NCBI RefSeq assembly: GCF_004379255.2 | Contig: NC_056041.1 | Coordinates: 20,119,559 to 20,183,558 of the forward strand | Length of the DNA: 64,000 bases | Origin: Salvia splendens | Lineage: Eukaryota; Streptophyta; Magnoliopsida; Lamiales; Lamiaceae | Direction: 5' to 3' | Part shown: positions 49,936-62,880 of the stretch, one piece after another | Layout of the letters: the number at the start of each line of letters is the position of its first letter | Numbering within the stretch: the stretch's first letter is position 1 | Notes under the pieces: generated by a model | The model's input: the letters and a program-made list of their open reading frames with translations, nothing else | What the model was told of the DNA's origin: nothing | Database searches by the model: none | Made by a program: the position numbers and the translations under genes

Positions 49936-50368
49936 ACATTGAATTGAATGGTTTCCAAATTGAGAAAGTTTAGCAAAAATCCAATAAATTGATTTACAAC
50001 AATGGTTGTGCATAAGATTTTGTGCAGGTATAAGAAAAATGTATTATGATGAAATACTGAACATCATTTTCAACAAAAAACATGTTTTGATTCTACCCAT
50101 ATCACCAATACGAACTTCATTCACAATATACCCATGAAACACACGGACTTCAAATCAGCTAATGAAAGAAAATATGAACAAATCAAACTACACAGAAAAG
50201 CTAGGATGCCATCTTGATTTTGTCTCAGGCAAATCCCAATTAAGGAAAAACATTAATTCCATCTCACTTCACGTTCAAAAATCAAAACAAAGATTGCGAT
50301 TAAATCACTTGGACTAACCTAAAGAGCTTTTTTTTTGGCGAAAGATTGAATCTTTTTCTGCTCAGCTG

Positions 50369-50401
50369 CTATTTCATGACCAGAGAAGGCATTTTCAGCA
50401 T
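50369..50401 (-). promoter_or_regulatory. Upstream ORF in the GONST1 leader exon
   Basis: A ten-codon frame MLKMPSLVMK ends in TAG within the leader exon. Short upstream frames can lower translation of the main frame. Its presence is clear; its use is unknown. Confidence 0.35.
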
Positions 50402-50490
50402 GAGTATAAAATTAAATATGAAGAGAGATGCAGAGATATGAAGAGTCAAAGGCGCACAAACGAGTGAAGAGTCCTTCCCTTTTCTCTCAC

Positions 50491-51918
50491 TTTTTCAATA
50501 TTACAAAAAAATATATTTAAAAAGTACATTTTGTTGCTGCAAATTTACTGAATCGGAAACTACTTTTCCTCGAGAAATTCACGATGAATAATTTTACAAA
50601 AAAATATGTTAATTTGGTCCAAATAAATGAAATAAATACATAAATATTCAGGATTATTTATGTATAATAATTCCATAATTTATTGAAAAATGGTTAAGTT
50701 TTTCCCGCCATCCTTTATTTTCTTGCTTAAATGCTACAGAACTTTGTGAATATAATTTAATTATTTCCATATTAGCCACTAATTAAAGAAGACTCTTTTT
50801 AGATTAAAAATCGATGCTTGCGGCTGTTTTATTTTATTCCCAATTGCTTGAATTAAAGTATTTTTTGTCTATTATTCGATTCAATCAATCATGTAATTGC
50901 TTGATTGAGCAATAAAATTTAGCAACATCATAAATGAAGCCACGTATATAAAAAAGAAGCTACAGAATAAGAAGTCTTATTGAATCTTCTTGTAGCAAAT
51001 TTTGTAAAAGAAAGTTAATTTGCAATCATAAAGTTCACATTTAGCATAAACTCCTATAATAGAAATGCCGTCATTATTTACTCATGTCATCACATGGAAA
51101 TATCCCAAACATTAACATATTTATAAACAGCCATAATGTGGCAGCTCACATAAGTTTTTATTTTTTTAATTATTTTTAAATTTTAATTTTACAAAATAAA
51201 TTATCCCAATAACTACCTGTCTTTTCTTATAATTTCATGGATTCTTAACAGCAATTTTGTTAGGCATGATAGCTTTGTCGCACTATAATAGCTCCACCTT
51301 TTTGACACAATAATTTATTTTCGATCAGCCTAACATATAGTACTACAGTCTTAAATTCCAACATTGATTTGAAGCTTTTAACTAATTCTATGTATAATGT
51401 TGTGTTAATAATATACCCAAAAAAACTTTGGTAGCCATCCAATTCACCAACCAAGATAAAGTCAACTATGTACAAAAAACTCACATTGGAATAGTACCAA
51501 CTTTTGTTCCTTTTGAACAATGGAAAACACCCAATTTCAATAAAAGGGAGTATTTGAATTTTTACACAATGTGGATTTTCCTCATCATTAGAAAGGAAAG
51601 AGATACTTGAATGAACAAGAAAGACGTTTACCTTGAGAATGGAAATAAGAAACAAAAAGAGCCAGCATTCATTATATACATGGAGGGATACCTAGTTTCT
51701 TGCAATAAATTTTTTTAGGCAATTGAGTTTCGCACTCCCCATTCCCACCGGAGGGGGATATTCGTTGTGCTAAAGCATCACTACATGCTCTCTAAAGAAT
51801 TATCAACGTCTTCCCTAATGATCTCCATTTGATCATACTACCTGCCAATTACCAATGTACTCCAAATATATAATTAGCAAATCAGCGAAAAATGCCCAAG
51901 GAGATGATTGTCGTCATT
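50491..51918. other. Intergenic region between GONST1 and MOC1
   Basis: AT-rich; it should hold the GONST1 promoter and the MOC1 3' untranslated region. The frame at 51260-51655 (minus) has no recognisable features and poor composition, so it is not called. Confidence 0.45.
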
Positions 51919-54900
51919 CTAAGGCACAGAATCTTCCAATATGCATTGAGAGTCGGAGCCAATATCCACTTTCAGCCCTTTACCATGTGCAGCAATTAGC
52001 AAAGCTTCTGCACGGCCTGCAGGATCCACAAATTAAGAGCATAGAGAAGGCTAGGTAGGCAATGATAAGTACTGGGATCCTCTTCGAAAAACTGTAACAA
52101 CAGGGTTTCGCTTAATATAGTAGTCTACTGGTCTAATCTTACTAGGCTCCTTGTTCTCTACCTTAAGTCATTACCATCTGATGCTTTTCTTTTATGGATA
52201 TTTGTATCTTAACAGGAAAAGTATTCAGATGATGATCCCTTATGTTTAGCAATTTGTACGGGTTACTTGATTACAACTACCAAGTGCTTCCAATTGGTCA
52301 CAAAAAGATATGATAAGCACTAAGCAGTAACTCATAAAGTCCACACAGGGTTTTTAGCTTCAAATGAGAAATCTTGGCTGATGCTATAAGATTATGACAC
52401 CGATACCTTTCATTGATTATTGGGGATATCTATAACTAAGTCCCAGTACTTTAACTTAGGTCAATAATCAGGCAACCACACAACAAACCAGAAACCACTG
52501 ATTTTGAATGCTGGCCATCTTCTCATATCTTCCTCCATATTCAGTTAACATCCGTAATATCACAAATTTTGTCATAATCATAACTCTAAAGACAGATCGA
52601 GTACCAGCATAAATAATTGCTCTAAGAGCACAAATAATTGCTGACACACAAAAAAAATCTTACTATAAGAGCAGAGAGCACGATTTTCATTTAGTACACT
52701 AACCATGATCTTTCTTCCTTTTCAAAAGGGGACTCATTGAGGGAAATAGAGTGGTGGCAAGCTCTCTGCTCTCATCCTGTTGCAAAAAGCAATAGATGAT
52801 AAAATTTTAATTTCTTTCATTTTCTGAATATTATAGAGTTCTAGGTAACTGTTAAAAATTTAAGTGAAAGGCCAACACATGCAAAAAAATTAAATTTGCA
52901 ATGCAACATGTGACAAAATGGAGTTGTTATCCGAGCCAAAATGTGGGTAATAAGATCATGAATTTCACAGAGATCAGGTGCACCTTGCTAGAGCGACTTC
53001 CTGTAAGTTTAAACCCATTCTTCCATAGTGACGCTGGAACTGGAACAACAGAATATCCTGAGGCAACCAGGACTCCTAGCCATAGACCATACCCAAATCC
53101 TCCACTCCACCATCCCTTAAGTCATAAAACAAGGTATGCTTTAGAAGTTGATGCCAAAAGCAACAAATCTAATTTAAGTTGATATCAGGAAATACAAAAT
53201 AATAAATATAAATTCTTAGTTACTGAAAAGGCATGAAACATGGCAGAGTTGCACTTGCACCCCTTGATCTGATTAAAAGCAAACATGATACTGTGCTTTG
53301 TTGAAGTCGAGTTTGATTTAGAGACGTTGAAACTAGGGCAATATTAGGACATCATTGGTGGCACTTAACCAGCAAATATGCTTACCTCTTAAATTCAGGA
53401 ATATCAGATTTTAGTGTTACAATTGCTAATGGTAGCATAAAAAATTTAGACATGCTACAATGTTTTTCCGACAGCACATGATCAAGTTAGTGCCTAATCA
53501 AAAGCCAGATCTGTAAAAAAAATTATATAGTCCAAAAATAGCTTGGTCATTAGACCGAGGAACATCCAAACAGGATCTACTAATGTCAGTATTTTGGTTT
53601 GCATGTGCTCAAGAGACAGAACAGACAATAAGGACATCACTAATGCATCATCTAGGAAATTATGTGTAGAACTAGTGAACTACATATCACAACCAGCACT
53701 TGCAAAATCAAGAAAGGCAAAATTATATGGAGATATTACCAATCAGCATCTATTGAACAAAATTATGAAATAAAACACAAATTGGATAATTACACAAATC
53801 ATGAAGTGCTGATTGGGATATGCATAAGAAAAACCATCAGAATAGCAAGATCCGAAGTCCGAACAATGAAACCATAAAGTGAGAAAAGTACACAATTCAT
53901 TTCAGAAAAAAAAGACTCTAGTAGAAAGACTCTAACCTGCTTACCATCTTGAGGATATGGAATTGATTGCTCTATGTACGCAGTGGTTCCTGAAGTGAAA
54001 GCGAAAACAGAAATAGGGACCATTGTAGGTCAAAATTTAAGATTTAAAAGAGAGAATACACGTAGCTTATTATAATATTTATCACATCTCAATATAAATA
54101 TCAGAGATTGAGATTGTGATTACATAAGAAGTATACATCTTCTACCCATAATTGTGCCCTCCATGCTCAGCTCTAGCAACTCAAGTCCAAGACAAGACAA
54201 AAGTTGAATCAATGATGATATGGAAATAAACGACTGAATATTCATTTTAATGAAAGATAGGAAGGAAGACTTTTCAGAAACCCATAATCGTTACTCCCTC
54301 CGTCCCTCAAGAATATGCCTTCTTTCCTTTTTAGTCCGTCCCATAAGAATATGCACTTTCCATTTTTGGAAAGTCTTTTCTCTCTAATGAGGTGGGGCCC
54401 ATTCTACACTAACAATACTTTATTTACTATTTCTCTCTACCTCTCTTTTACTTTACCAATTTTCCATTAAAACCCGAGCCGACCCCAAAGTGCATATTCT
54501 TTGGGGACGGAGGGAGTATATTTTAGTGATCTTCTAGCCCAAAAACATGCACTTAACACTTATTTGTTTTAATCAGACCAATAAAACAAATGAGCTTATA
54601 AATTCCTTATGCAGTGTAAACGTACCAATCGGAGCATCAACTTTTTGAAGCAATTGAATAATAGACTTTAGATCTAGACGTTTCCGTACTCTATTGCCAA
54701 CGAGTACTTTCAAGTGGGGAGAATCATACACCTACAAGAAAGACGAGTGAAATGAAAACCAATATGCATTAACGGCAAACGGTCTTCATAACAATGACCG
54801 AGACATCTCCTTTTACTTGAAGTAATGACGTAGAATTCGTGAGAGTCCGAGAAAAGTCGAGAAATAAACTTTCTCAAATGTCTAAACCAGTGTCTACTCT

Positions 54901-55539
54901 CCATCAACAGCTACATACTAGTGCACCAATGGGCAAAACGCCCTTTCGGAATGTACATCTCGAAACTAAAGCTTGGCACGAGGAAAAGAAAGCACTTTGC
55001 ACCCGAATTTGACAGAATTTTACATACTATCTCATACACAAAAGGAAGTCACGCGAGACAACAACAGTACAACTCTCAAAGCAAGGTGTACATCTTGAGC
55101 AAGCAGCAGTTGAACAAATAGAGTGAATATACAGCACCTCGGCGGAACTGTCGGACTTCAAAACGGCTAACGCTCCGCTGAGATCCGGGTCGACTCCGAC
55201 AACCCACGCATTTCCCGGCCCGGAGTCGTGAGGAGGCCGAACTCCATCATATTGGGGCCTAGGGCAAGAGAGGGATTCCAACCAGTTCAATTTAAGCTGC
55301 TGGGCATCAATAAGCACCTTTTTAGCCCTAGCACTGCTCTTTGTACCGACAGACTTTTTTGAGGTGGATGGCTCCGGAATTGATAGTGTTTCGAGCTCTT
55401 GGGTGGTGGCGGCGGAGGTGGCGAGGAGTCTGGAGGCGGCGGGAGTGAAGGAGAAGAGGAGTGGCGGAGGTGGTCTGAAGGCGAAGGATGGGGACATCAA
55501 AAATTGGGGTTTTGGAGGGAATGTGAGTGCTGCTTCCAT
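51919..55539 (-). CDS. MOC1: Chloroplast Holliday-junction resolvase MOC1
   Basis: MOC1 cuts four-way DNA junctions so that chloroplast nucleoids can separate at plastid division. Six exons: 55138-55539, 54626-54731, 53937-53989, 52984-53115, 52704-52776, 51919-52016. They give 287 residues in frame. The first about 70 residues are rich in Ser, Thr, Ala and Pro with few acids, as in a plastid transit peptide. The RNase H-like resolvase core follows, with acidic candidates for the active site: Asp117 in [10 protein letters not shown], Glu176 in [15 protein letters not shown], and Asp254/Glu259 in [16 protein letters not shown]. The block [20 protein letters not shown] is characteristic of the family. 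The start at 55539 ([11 protein letters not shown]) is the first ATG that leaves a transit-like N-terminus; an upstream in-frame extension also exists. Confidence 0.93.
54294..54516. mobile_element. Stowaway-type MITE in MOC1 intron 2
   Basis: CTCCCTCCGTCCCTCAAGAA at the left and GGGGACGGAGGGAG at the right, with TA on both sides (54292-54293, 54517-54518). It is 223 bp. Next to the ends it carries the internal inverted pair AAGAATATGC / GCATATTCTT. Confidence 0.9.
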
Positions 55540-55631
55540 AGTTCCATTCAATATGCGTAAGATTGAAATGCTATTTCTAATCGCAATCATCCATAGCCTG
55601 CTTCTCTTCACGTTTCAGGTATCGATTATAA

Positions 55632-56076
55632 TAGGCCTCACCATTTTTGACATGACACGAATTCGCACGAAAATAATAGGTGTGTATCAAAGCTTATTGA
55701 GTTCGTGTCCTTATCGTGTCGACATGATAACGACACGAAAATTTTGTGTCATGTTCGTGTTACACGTTAATATTAATATATTATAATATTATTATTATTT
55801 TATTTATTTTAAAATTTAAATTAGGTTTAGTCTAATGGAGCACCTAGTATTAGCGTGAAAATAGATTTTTCAATTTTCGTATTATTATAGTGTCGTATCA
55901 TATATGTATTGTTATCGTGTCGTGTTGATCCGAAGTGGTTCGTATCGTGTTCGTGTCTGAGGGTAGCATGTCGTGTTTGTGTTCGTGTTTGGAGTTTTCT
56001 TAACGGGTCGTGTTAGTGTTGTGTCGTTAACATGTCGATACGATAACGACACAACACGCACGATTTGCCACCCCTA
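55632..56076. mobile_element. Non-autonomous hAT-like element
   Basis: Begins TAGGCCTCACCATTTTTGAC and ends GCACGATTTGCCACCCCTA (inverse TAGGGGTGGCAAATCGTGC), imperfect terminal repeats. The flanks GATTATAA (55624-55631) and GATTATAT (56077-56084) match at 7 of 8 positions. It is dense in CGTGTCG / CGACACG words, arranged inverted between the two halves. Confidence 0.65.
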
Positions 56077-56084
56077 GATTATAT

Positions 56085-57466
56085 TATAAGGATTGTGTGT
56101 TGGGAATCCCAAGTCCCAACCATCTATGGGTGCCTCGTTTAGTTGAAATCGCCGGTTCAGTTCGGTTCGAAATCGAATCAACAGTTCCGGTTTTTGAAAT
56201 GTAACTGGTATTTGGTGGTTAAAATGGAACCAACATATCAGTTTTATTAGTCGAATTCGAATTTAAGGAGACCTTTTAAAATATAGGATCGAGACATACC
56301 AATTTTTCAAAATCAAAATTTTTTATCTTTTAAATACTTTTTTCTTATTATTTTCTTCCCAACATTTATGAATTGATAAAACTAGACACCTCAAATTTGA
56401 ATCCAAATTCTCAAAAATCAATCAAAATTTCTGATCGCTCCACTTTTCCATATACTCTAGACGCGCTTCAACTCTGCTCCACAGTGTATGCAAAATTTGA
56501 ACTCAGAACTTAGGTATGCTAGTCGATGCACATTTGCAGTGCTAGTCAAATAAGTAAAACTCCCATACGTGATTGACTTTTCAGAATATATGGGTCTAAA
56601 TATTGAGTTTCATTAGGTATTGTCATTGTTTAATCTTCGGATTTCGTAATTTTATTGAAACCAAGAATATTGAGAAAGTCGAAATATTGCTTAAAATTGG
56701 CATTATTTGCTGCAGGACCAAGAATCAAGGAATATAGTAATTACTTGTGCAAATCTATCTCGGAAGACAAAGATAAGGTCATATACTCATATGCTTTGAA
56801 AAAATAAGTCAAGTAATTATTTGCCGCCTAAGCCCGATTCTTCACTTCAACGATTCATCACCTATTTAGCAAATTCATTCATTATATTAACTTCATAGTG
56901 ATTTCATAATATTTTATTAGAACGACGATAAATCTAGACTGGCTATTACACATGTTCATAGTGTAAAAGTAAATGGTAACGGTTTAGCAACATTAAATAA
57001 ATAAATCACAATGCTCAAGATTGACTAATCATACCCCATATCATAGGGTAATTAGGTTTAGAAATGACAAAGTAATATGTCACATGATGAGAGTGCTACT
57101 GCTACACATGGATGAATTGATTTAAGTGAATAAACATAGGAAAATATTAAATTAATACAATGCATCTAGCCCATGAGTTGAAAATTCTCAATGCCACACC
57201 CCATTTGTGAAAATGATGTTTACTTTTGGAATACTTTTTTGGCCCTTTGCTGCACAAGACACAAACAAACAAGTATAAAATTCCCATTTTTCCTCTACTT
57301 TTGATTCCTCATTATACAAGCAAGGAGTCAAACAAAAAAACTCCTTAAATTCAGTAGCAGAACACAGCATAATCACATAAAAACTCCACTAATTCTCATG
57401 TTGTGAGGAAAAAGCACTTCTTATTTTCTGCCACTCCCAACATTATTTAAACAAATAAACAGGAAT
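56085..57466. other. Intergenic region with a hAT-like fragment
   Basis: At about 56150-56250 there is a CGGTTCAGTTCGGTTCG-type sequence similar in style to the element in ECM29 intron 14, probably a transposon fragment. The rest is AT-rich, and the last few hundred bases should hold the promoter of the following plus-strand gene. Confidence 0.4.
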
Positions 57467-58537
57467 ATGGAATTAAAAAATGATGCACCTTGCCTCTATA
57501 TGACTGCTCCAAGCAGCCCAAATGGCCACAGCATGGAGTTCTACTACAGCGCCCCGGCCAGCCCGAGACGGGCCATGTTCAAGGCCGGTGACGACAATCT
57601 GAGCTTGAGAGTTGATGAGTTCGAGTTTGGAACCAGCAAGAGGTTCGGCGGTGAGAGTGAGTCGCCGGTGAGTGGTGATCGCGGCCACGAGCGTGGGGAT
57701 TCGCTCCCTGCCATGGCGTTTGCTGACGAGCTCTTCCTCAACGGCCTAGTCATGCCCCTCGAGCTGCCCCTCAGTGGCGTAGTCATGCCCCTCAAGCCCC
57801 CTCCGAGGCTGTACAAGTCTGCTCTGTCGTCGCCTAGGTCTCCAGCAACGGTGTGCAGGAGGATCCCGTTTGCACGGAAGAGTTCACGGAACGATGATTT
57901 TGATCCTTTCATGGCAGCACTGGAGAAGGTGCGGGAGGAAAAGAGAGGACGGAACAGCCACCACAGGCGCTCACGGTCATACTCCCCGTTCAGGGCTTTG
58001 TCCAGAAGCTCAACCACTGTCACGGATGGTAATGATGCTCAGAGTCACGGTCCAGATCTTTCGTGTGGAAACAGCCGCGTGGAGCCAGCACCAGCACTTG
58101 CATCGAGCTTCAGCGGACCACTGGACTTCAAGGGCTCAGCATATGCAAGATGGGTGCGCGACCAGACCAGGCATGGGCTCAGCCCGAAGAGCCCAAGCAG
58201 GTTACTCTTCAGACAACGAGTCAGACCTCTGAGTGTGTCGGATAAGCCTCCTTCACCTGCAGCAAATCACGTGGGAAAGAGACGTGGAAACGCAGAGACA
58301 AGTAAAGTCCAGAAACTCAAAGGATTGCTAGTAAAGTATGCATCATTCGGAAGAGGAAACAGTGGAGCCAAGCAGATAAAGACGAGCACAGAACTGCGCA
58401 ACTTCAGTTATTTTGGCAGATTGAGCTTCAGATTTAAAGGAAATGGCCATGGTAATAATACCAAGAAGACGATACCTGCTAACGCAAAGATGGCTGTTGT
58501 ACCATACAAGCCCTCCGCCACGTTTTGCTTAGCTTAA
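57467..58537 (+). CDS. DUF1645-like plant protein, intronless
   Basis: A 356-residue, Ser/Arg/Pro-rich protein without membrane segments. It begins MELKNDAPCLYMTAPSSP, then has YYSAPASPRR (26-35), EFEFGTSKRF (51-60) and MAFADELFLNG (83-93). These SAPxSPRR, FEF and AFADELF blocks are, to my knowledge, those of the plant-specific DUF1645 family, whose members affect stress response and grain or organ size. Basic stretches (SHHRRSRSYSPFRAL) suggest nuclear location and possible phosphorylation. A 33-bp tandem duplication encodes the repeat LVMPLELPLSG / VVMPLKPPP around residues 94-112. The frame has strong coding composition and no introns. Molecular function is unknown. Confidence 0.75.
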   Translation: MELKNDAPCLYMTAPSSPNGHSMEFYYSAPASPRRAMFKAGDDNLSLRVDEFEFGTSKRFGGESESPVSGDRGHERGDSLPAMAFADELFLNGLVMPLELPLSGVVMPLKPPPRLYKSALSSPRSPATVCRRIPFARKSSRNDDFDPFMAALEKVREEKRGRNSHHRRSRSYSPFRALSRSSTTVTDGNDAQSHGPDLSCGNSRVEPAPALASSFSGPLDFKGSAYARWVRDQTRHGLSPKSPSRLLFRQRVRPLSVSDKPPSPAANHVGKRRGNAETSKVQKLKGLLVKYASFGRGNSGAKQIKTSTELRNFSYFGRLSFRFKGNGHGNNTKKTIPANAKMAVVPYKPSATFCLA

Positions 58538-58972
58538 GAAGCCCATCATCAGGCTTTCTCCTTCACTATACCAGATAATCAATCAATTTTAGACTTTACA
58601 TGAAGAAATGTATAATTTCCTGAGAATCTGAGATTTCCCTTGTAAAAAAAATAGCATCTCTAATATATATAAATGACAATGGAATAATATACACCATTCA
58701 AATTACATTTGCCAATGCTTATGATCTTGATGTACATTTGAGTCCCTAATGAAATTAAGGCTTCCTACAAGGAGCCTAAACAAGCTTAGCGTCGTGCCTT
58801 TTATCAGAAGTTTATCTGTAATCAAATGGAGGTGATATGCACAGTTGCAACAGCTCATCCATCGCTTCATTAAACTATTTCCTTTGAAATAGAAGGGGGG
58901 GTAAAATTGGTCCAGTTTTGGACCGTGCTACTTAGCAAAAAAACCACATCCGACTGCTGAAAATCAGGTTTC
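58538..58972. other. Convergent 3' region
   Basis: 3' untranslated sequence of the plus-strand DUF1645-like gene meets that of the minus-strand F-box gene. No other gene seen. Confidence 0.5.
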
Positions 58973-61900
58973 CTATTCCAATACTTCAGCAGGCCAGATC
59001 TTCTTCCACGTTGATATCTCTTCATTGCTGCAGAGTTTCCGGATCCCACCATAAAATCCATCGGCCTCATTCCCCTCTTCCCTATGGTTTTTCCTATCTA
59101 CGTTTGTTATTCTCCAACGTGAACCGAGATTGTACTGGTTGAACTCCAGCACCACAGTGTCTGCAGCACAAATGTCATAATTAAAAAGAACCTAGGTCAA
59201 AACGAGCATGATGAAATCACTACCACGGATATAAGACAACAGGAACCATATATAAAGAAGATTTTTTTGGAGAGCCTTGTGTGCTCCCTACTTCCCCAGA
59301 AAAGCCAGAAAATATAGTCGAGCCCTCATTGCTAAATGTCATCACCCACCACTAAGGCATTCATTGATGCACTTTCTACCACTATCACAAATGGACACAA
59401 TTGTAGTACTATTAAAAATTTAAAAATGAAGAGTGCAGCATATATATATATATATATCTGAGGCTACTTTTACTTGTAAAGCTTCAAGACTTTTCATACT
59501 ACAATATAGATCGAATAAGGGTTTCAAGCGCTATATATTAAGAAGAAAATCAAGCAATTAATAGAGGCAAACACATGCAGATATAGATAACCTAGAATGT
59601 ACCAGTAGTAAAAGAGTTTTATACATATCTTGGAAGGCCGCCCCTGAGTTAAAGTAAAAGTGCCACTTAAGCAGGCAGCACTTGTGGACTTGTTGGAGGA
59701 GACTATGACAAACTATATGCAGGTCTTTTGGAAGGACCGAAGGACTAATAGGTAGACCCGCATGTCGAAAAAATGGGAGTCAAGCTAGGGCCTACTTACA
59801 GTGGATAATATATTATCATGATAAAGGTATGACCACATTCCTAAATTCAACCAAACACTTCATTCCAAAGTGGTTAAGGTCAGCAAAACTGACGATAACC
59901 AGCCACCGCCCCCCTCAAGTTTGTCTAATTTTGATTGGATCCTCAATTGCTATCATGATGTATGGCATCACATAAAATGACAACTTCTTCATGGAATGCA
60001 TAGAAGCAACTCACCACTTTCATGACAGTAGCAGTAATTGGGGTTCCCATCACATGTTTCCAAGTGGCCTACAACACCATACCACCAACCTGTATATAGT
60101 TAAGACATCAGTAACAGTGGATTTAAGTAAACAATGGATCTGGTCATATAATTAAGAAGAGATCCAATCCAATGGAACTTCTCTGAAAACTAAAGAATAA
60201 ACCTGCCAACGTTGACAAAATTTTCTATTGAACAAGAACCAATACTATTGACCTTCCATTTTTAAAAAAAGTGGTATAGTGGAAAGACGAATCACAATCT
60301 AAAAGTCTTAATAAAAGTGTTCAAAATGCGAAGGGTTGACAAAAGAAGTTTAGATGCCATGATCGTTAAGAACAAGTCAATTACAATCCATTTAAGGAAT
60401 GGATCTTTTATAGAAGAAAAATGCACTTGCTTTTTCAGTTCTTGATCTGGTGAACATGTCAGTCTTTCTTTGATGAAGTTTCCTAGAAAGATATTGACCA
60501 TTTCATATCAATCTAATGCCTATTTCCTCACACTTTAAGAAAATGGAGAAGGCCGTTAACAGCATTTGAGAAGAAAGGGAAAAAGGTTGGATTTATCTTT
60601 CTACAAGCAAACACAGAGCTTATTAATGTACATAAATGGAGTGGATATGTGATACAACTAAAATCAAATTAAAGAACAGTATTATTGAGGTATAGTATGA
60701 AAAATACCATAAGGAAATTCTTTGTTTCTTCTCCATTGAATTTCAACATGATTCCCAGGCTTTAACTCATGTAAACAATCAGATTCATGAAGATCATATG
60801 GAGAAGTGTCGACAGGGGGAGCTCTAAGCCTATCCCATGTTATACCGCTTTCTGTTGGACTTGCTCTCCTTCCATGAGGCGGATATCTGCTCATTAACAA
60901 ATAGACACACTTCAACAATATAAAGAAAAAAAAATCCCACAAAACTAATATTGACAGTTACAAACAAATGAAATTGTTGTCTTCCCCAAGAATGTTTCAG
61001 ACGTGAACAAAAATTAAACTCTCATAAACCAGAAAGATAAAAGCAACTTGCTTAGATTCTACTATAAGATAAACAATAGGATACCTAAGTCAGCTAAATG
61101 CCAAAAATCTAATTAAATATGTGAAATTTTTGCTTAGTTTGCAAACATATCTATTGTTACCTGGCATGGAAAGTGTTGGTTTTCTGATCATAGGAAAGCT
61201 CAGTATCATAGCATGATAACATAAATCCAACATGGCCATTCTGCAAATCATCCCCAAACATACACTTCATTAGCAAACCTCATCATCTCTCCGCCAAAGG
61301 CGTTAAGCAAGAAATCGACTAACATCCATACCTCACGGTTGTAGACTTGAGCAGGGAACCAAAACTTGCCAGACTCGAGCGCAGTATACCAAGACATGAG
61401 GGAATCAACTTGAGGGAAGTTTCTCTTCTTCGTATTGCTGCTAAAACTGGACCGGATCAACACGATTGGCCATAGATGAGTTAGATAGCCAGGAAGACTA
61501 TTCTGTTTGCCTTGGTTCGAACAGACCAGACCTTGTCCCGTAGCAATATACCATTGCCACTCCTTATATGCAGAAGGGCCAACAATTTTAGACCATTTGT
61601 TTTTCATGTGCTTCTTCCACAAGTGATCACTTATGCACCTCTCTCTCAAAGAAACACACACAGTTGCCATCCTGCAAAGCCCCTCCGGTGGGAGCTTCTC
61701 GAGAATGGCCTCTAACACAAGGTCAGGCAAGTCCAAGACAGACATCTCCCATGCCACCTCAACGATCTCCACCTTGGAACTAGAGTTCTTCTTCCTAGGT
61801 GACACTCTTGAAGCTAAAAGTGAGGAAATCACACCAAAAATGGTGCTCTTAACCAACTTGATCAACCACAAAAATGAAAAATCTTTCCAAAAACAGAGAG

Positions 61901-62003
61901 ACAGCAGTCGCATCCCATGAGCCCATGGTGGGAGTGGCTTGATGGCAAGTGACTTATAGAAGAAGACGAAAGAGAAGCAGCAGGTGAACAGGAAGAACAA
62001 CAT
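58973..62003 (-). CDS. F-box protein with N-terminal hydrophobic segment
   Basis: F-box proteins recruit substrates to SCF ubiquitin ligases. Five exons: 61332-62003, 61161-61240, 60708-60886, 60015-60089, 58973-59160. They give 397 residues in frame. The start [20 protein letters not shown] is strongly hydrophobic and may anchor or target the protein to membranes. The F-box is at about residues 87-137 ([20 protein letters not shown] ... [20 protein letters not shown]). The C-terminal half carries conserved blocks [50 protein letters not shown] and [18 protein letters not shown], shared with a plant family that includes Arabidopsis At2g26850. The more upstream in-frame start is a TTG, so the ATG at 62003 was chosen. 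Confidence 0.92.
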
Positions 62004-62880
62004 GGCAAAAGAGGATCTAGACTCCAATCACACACAGATATATAAATATGGATAATATTTAAAGGGGGGAGGGGGGGTGGTCAAGAAAACTTAGACCACC
62101 AATACGGGAAAGCAATTAGCCTAGTAAAGAAAATGTATATATATAATTGTATATATATAAACCTCTTCTTCACCCACTCCTTGTTAAAAAGGAGGATAAG
62201 GGATCTCCGAATCTACATCAAGAATGTGTTCATACTGTCTCAGACGAAGCCCACCAAGCCTCAATTGTGGGCCTCGTCCAATTTCTTTAGAAGATGGTTA
62301 TATGCTACTGTATCAAGAAATCGATTTCAAGACACCACTAAAATTCAAATCTTGGCAGTAAATCTTTGGGAAAACAAGAGAATACGAAAAAGGTTCAAAC
62401 TAACTAAGTTGTTGTGACGATTGAAAAGTGTAGAAAGCAAACAGAATCTATCGTTATCAGGTTAGCAGATCTATCACAAGCTTCAGATATGAAACTTAAA
62501 AAAGAAGAATGCTGAAAAACCAGAATCCAAGGATCACAAATTCCAGCAATAAATAAATAAAGATGGCTGTGAATTTGCAAAGAAATGAAAAAAATGGATA
62601 AGAATAACCGAAATGGATTCAGCAATTGCACAGAAATATTGAAGAAAAGAGAGATCAGGGAGGCTTTCTGGGAATTCCAAGATGGGTGAAAGAAGAAAGA
62701 GGAGCTTTTGATTCTCGGGCTTCCTCTCCCACCCACAGAAACCCCTCTTTCTCTCTCTTTTCTATCTCTCTCTCTCTCTGTTGGAGCTGTGAATGCAGAA
62801 AACGGAGAGGTGCAAATTGCAGAACGGAAACAAAAAAAGGAAAAGCTGAAATAAAAAAGTAGTCTTTATAGTTTTAGCAG
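62004..62880 (-). other. F-box gene leader and promoter region
   Basis: Contains a poly-C/G tract at 62066-62079 and a (GA)n/(CT)n-rich stretch at about 62745-62790, typical of plant 5' leaders on the minus strand. The frames here are low-complexity. No other gene seen. Confidence 0.45.

Larger units (their letters stand above)
48157..50490 (-). other. GONST1 leader intron and untranslated exon
   Basis: A leader exon (about 50319-50490) ends with CTTTAG and donor GTTAGT at 50318, and would splice to the acceptor before 48166. The intron of about 2.1 kb is AT-rich without genes. The leader exon holds a small upstream reading frame, given separately. Confidence 0.5.

Noticed and set aside
51260..51655. 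131-residue minus frame between GONST1 and MOC1
   Set aside because: AT-driven composition, no domain, no conserved context.
62404..62736. 110-residue minus frame upstream of the F-box gene
   Set aside because: Low complexity, located in the GA-rich leader/promoter; not linked in frame to the F-box start.
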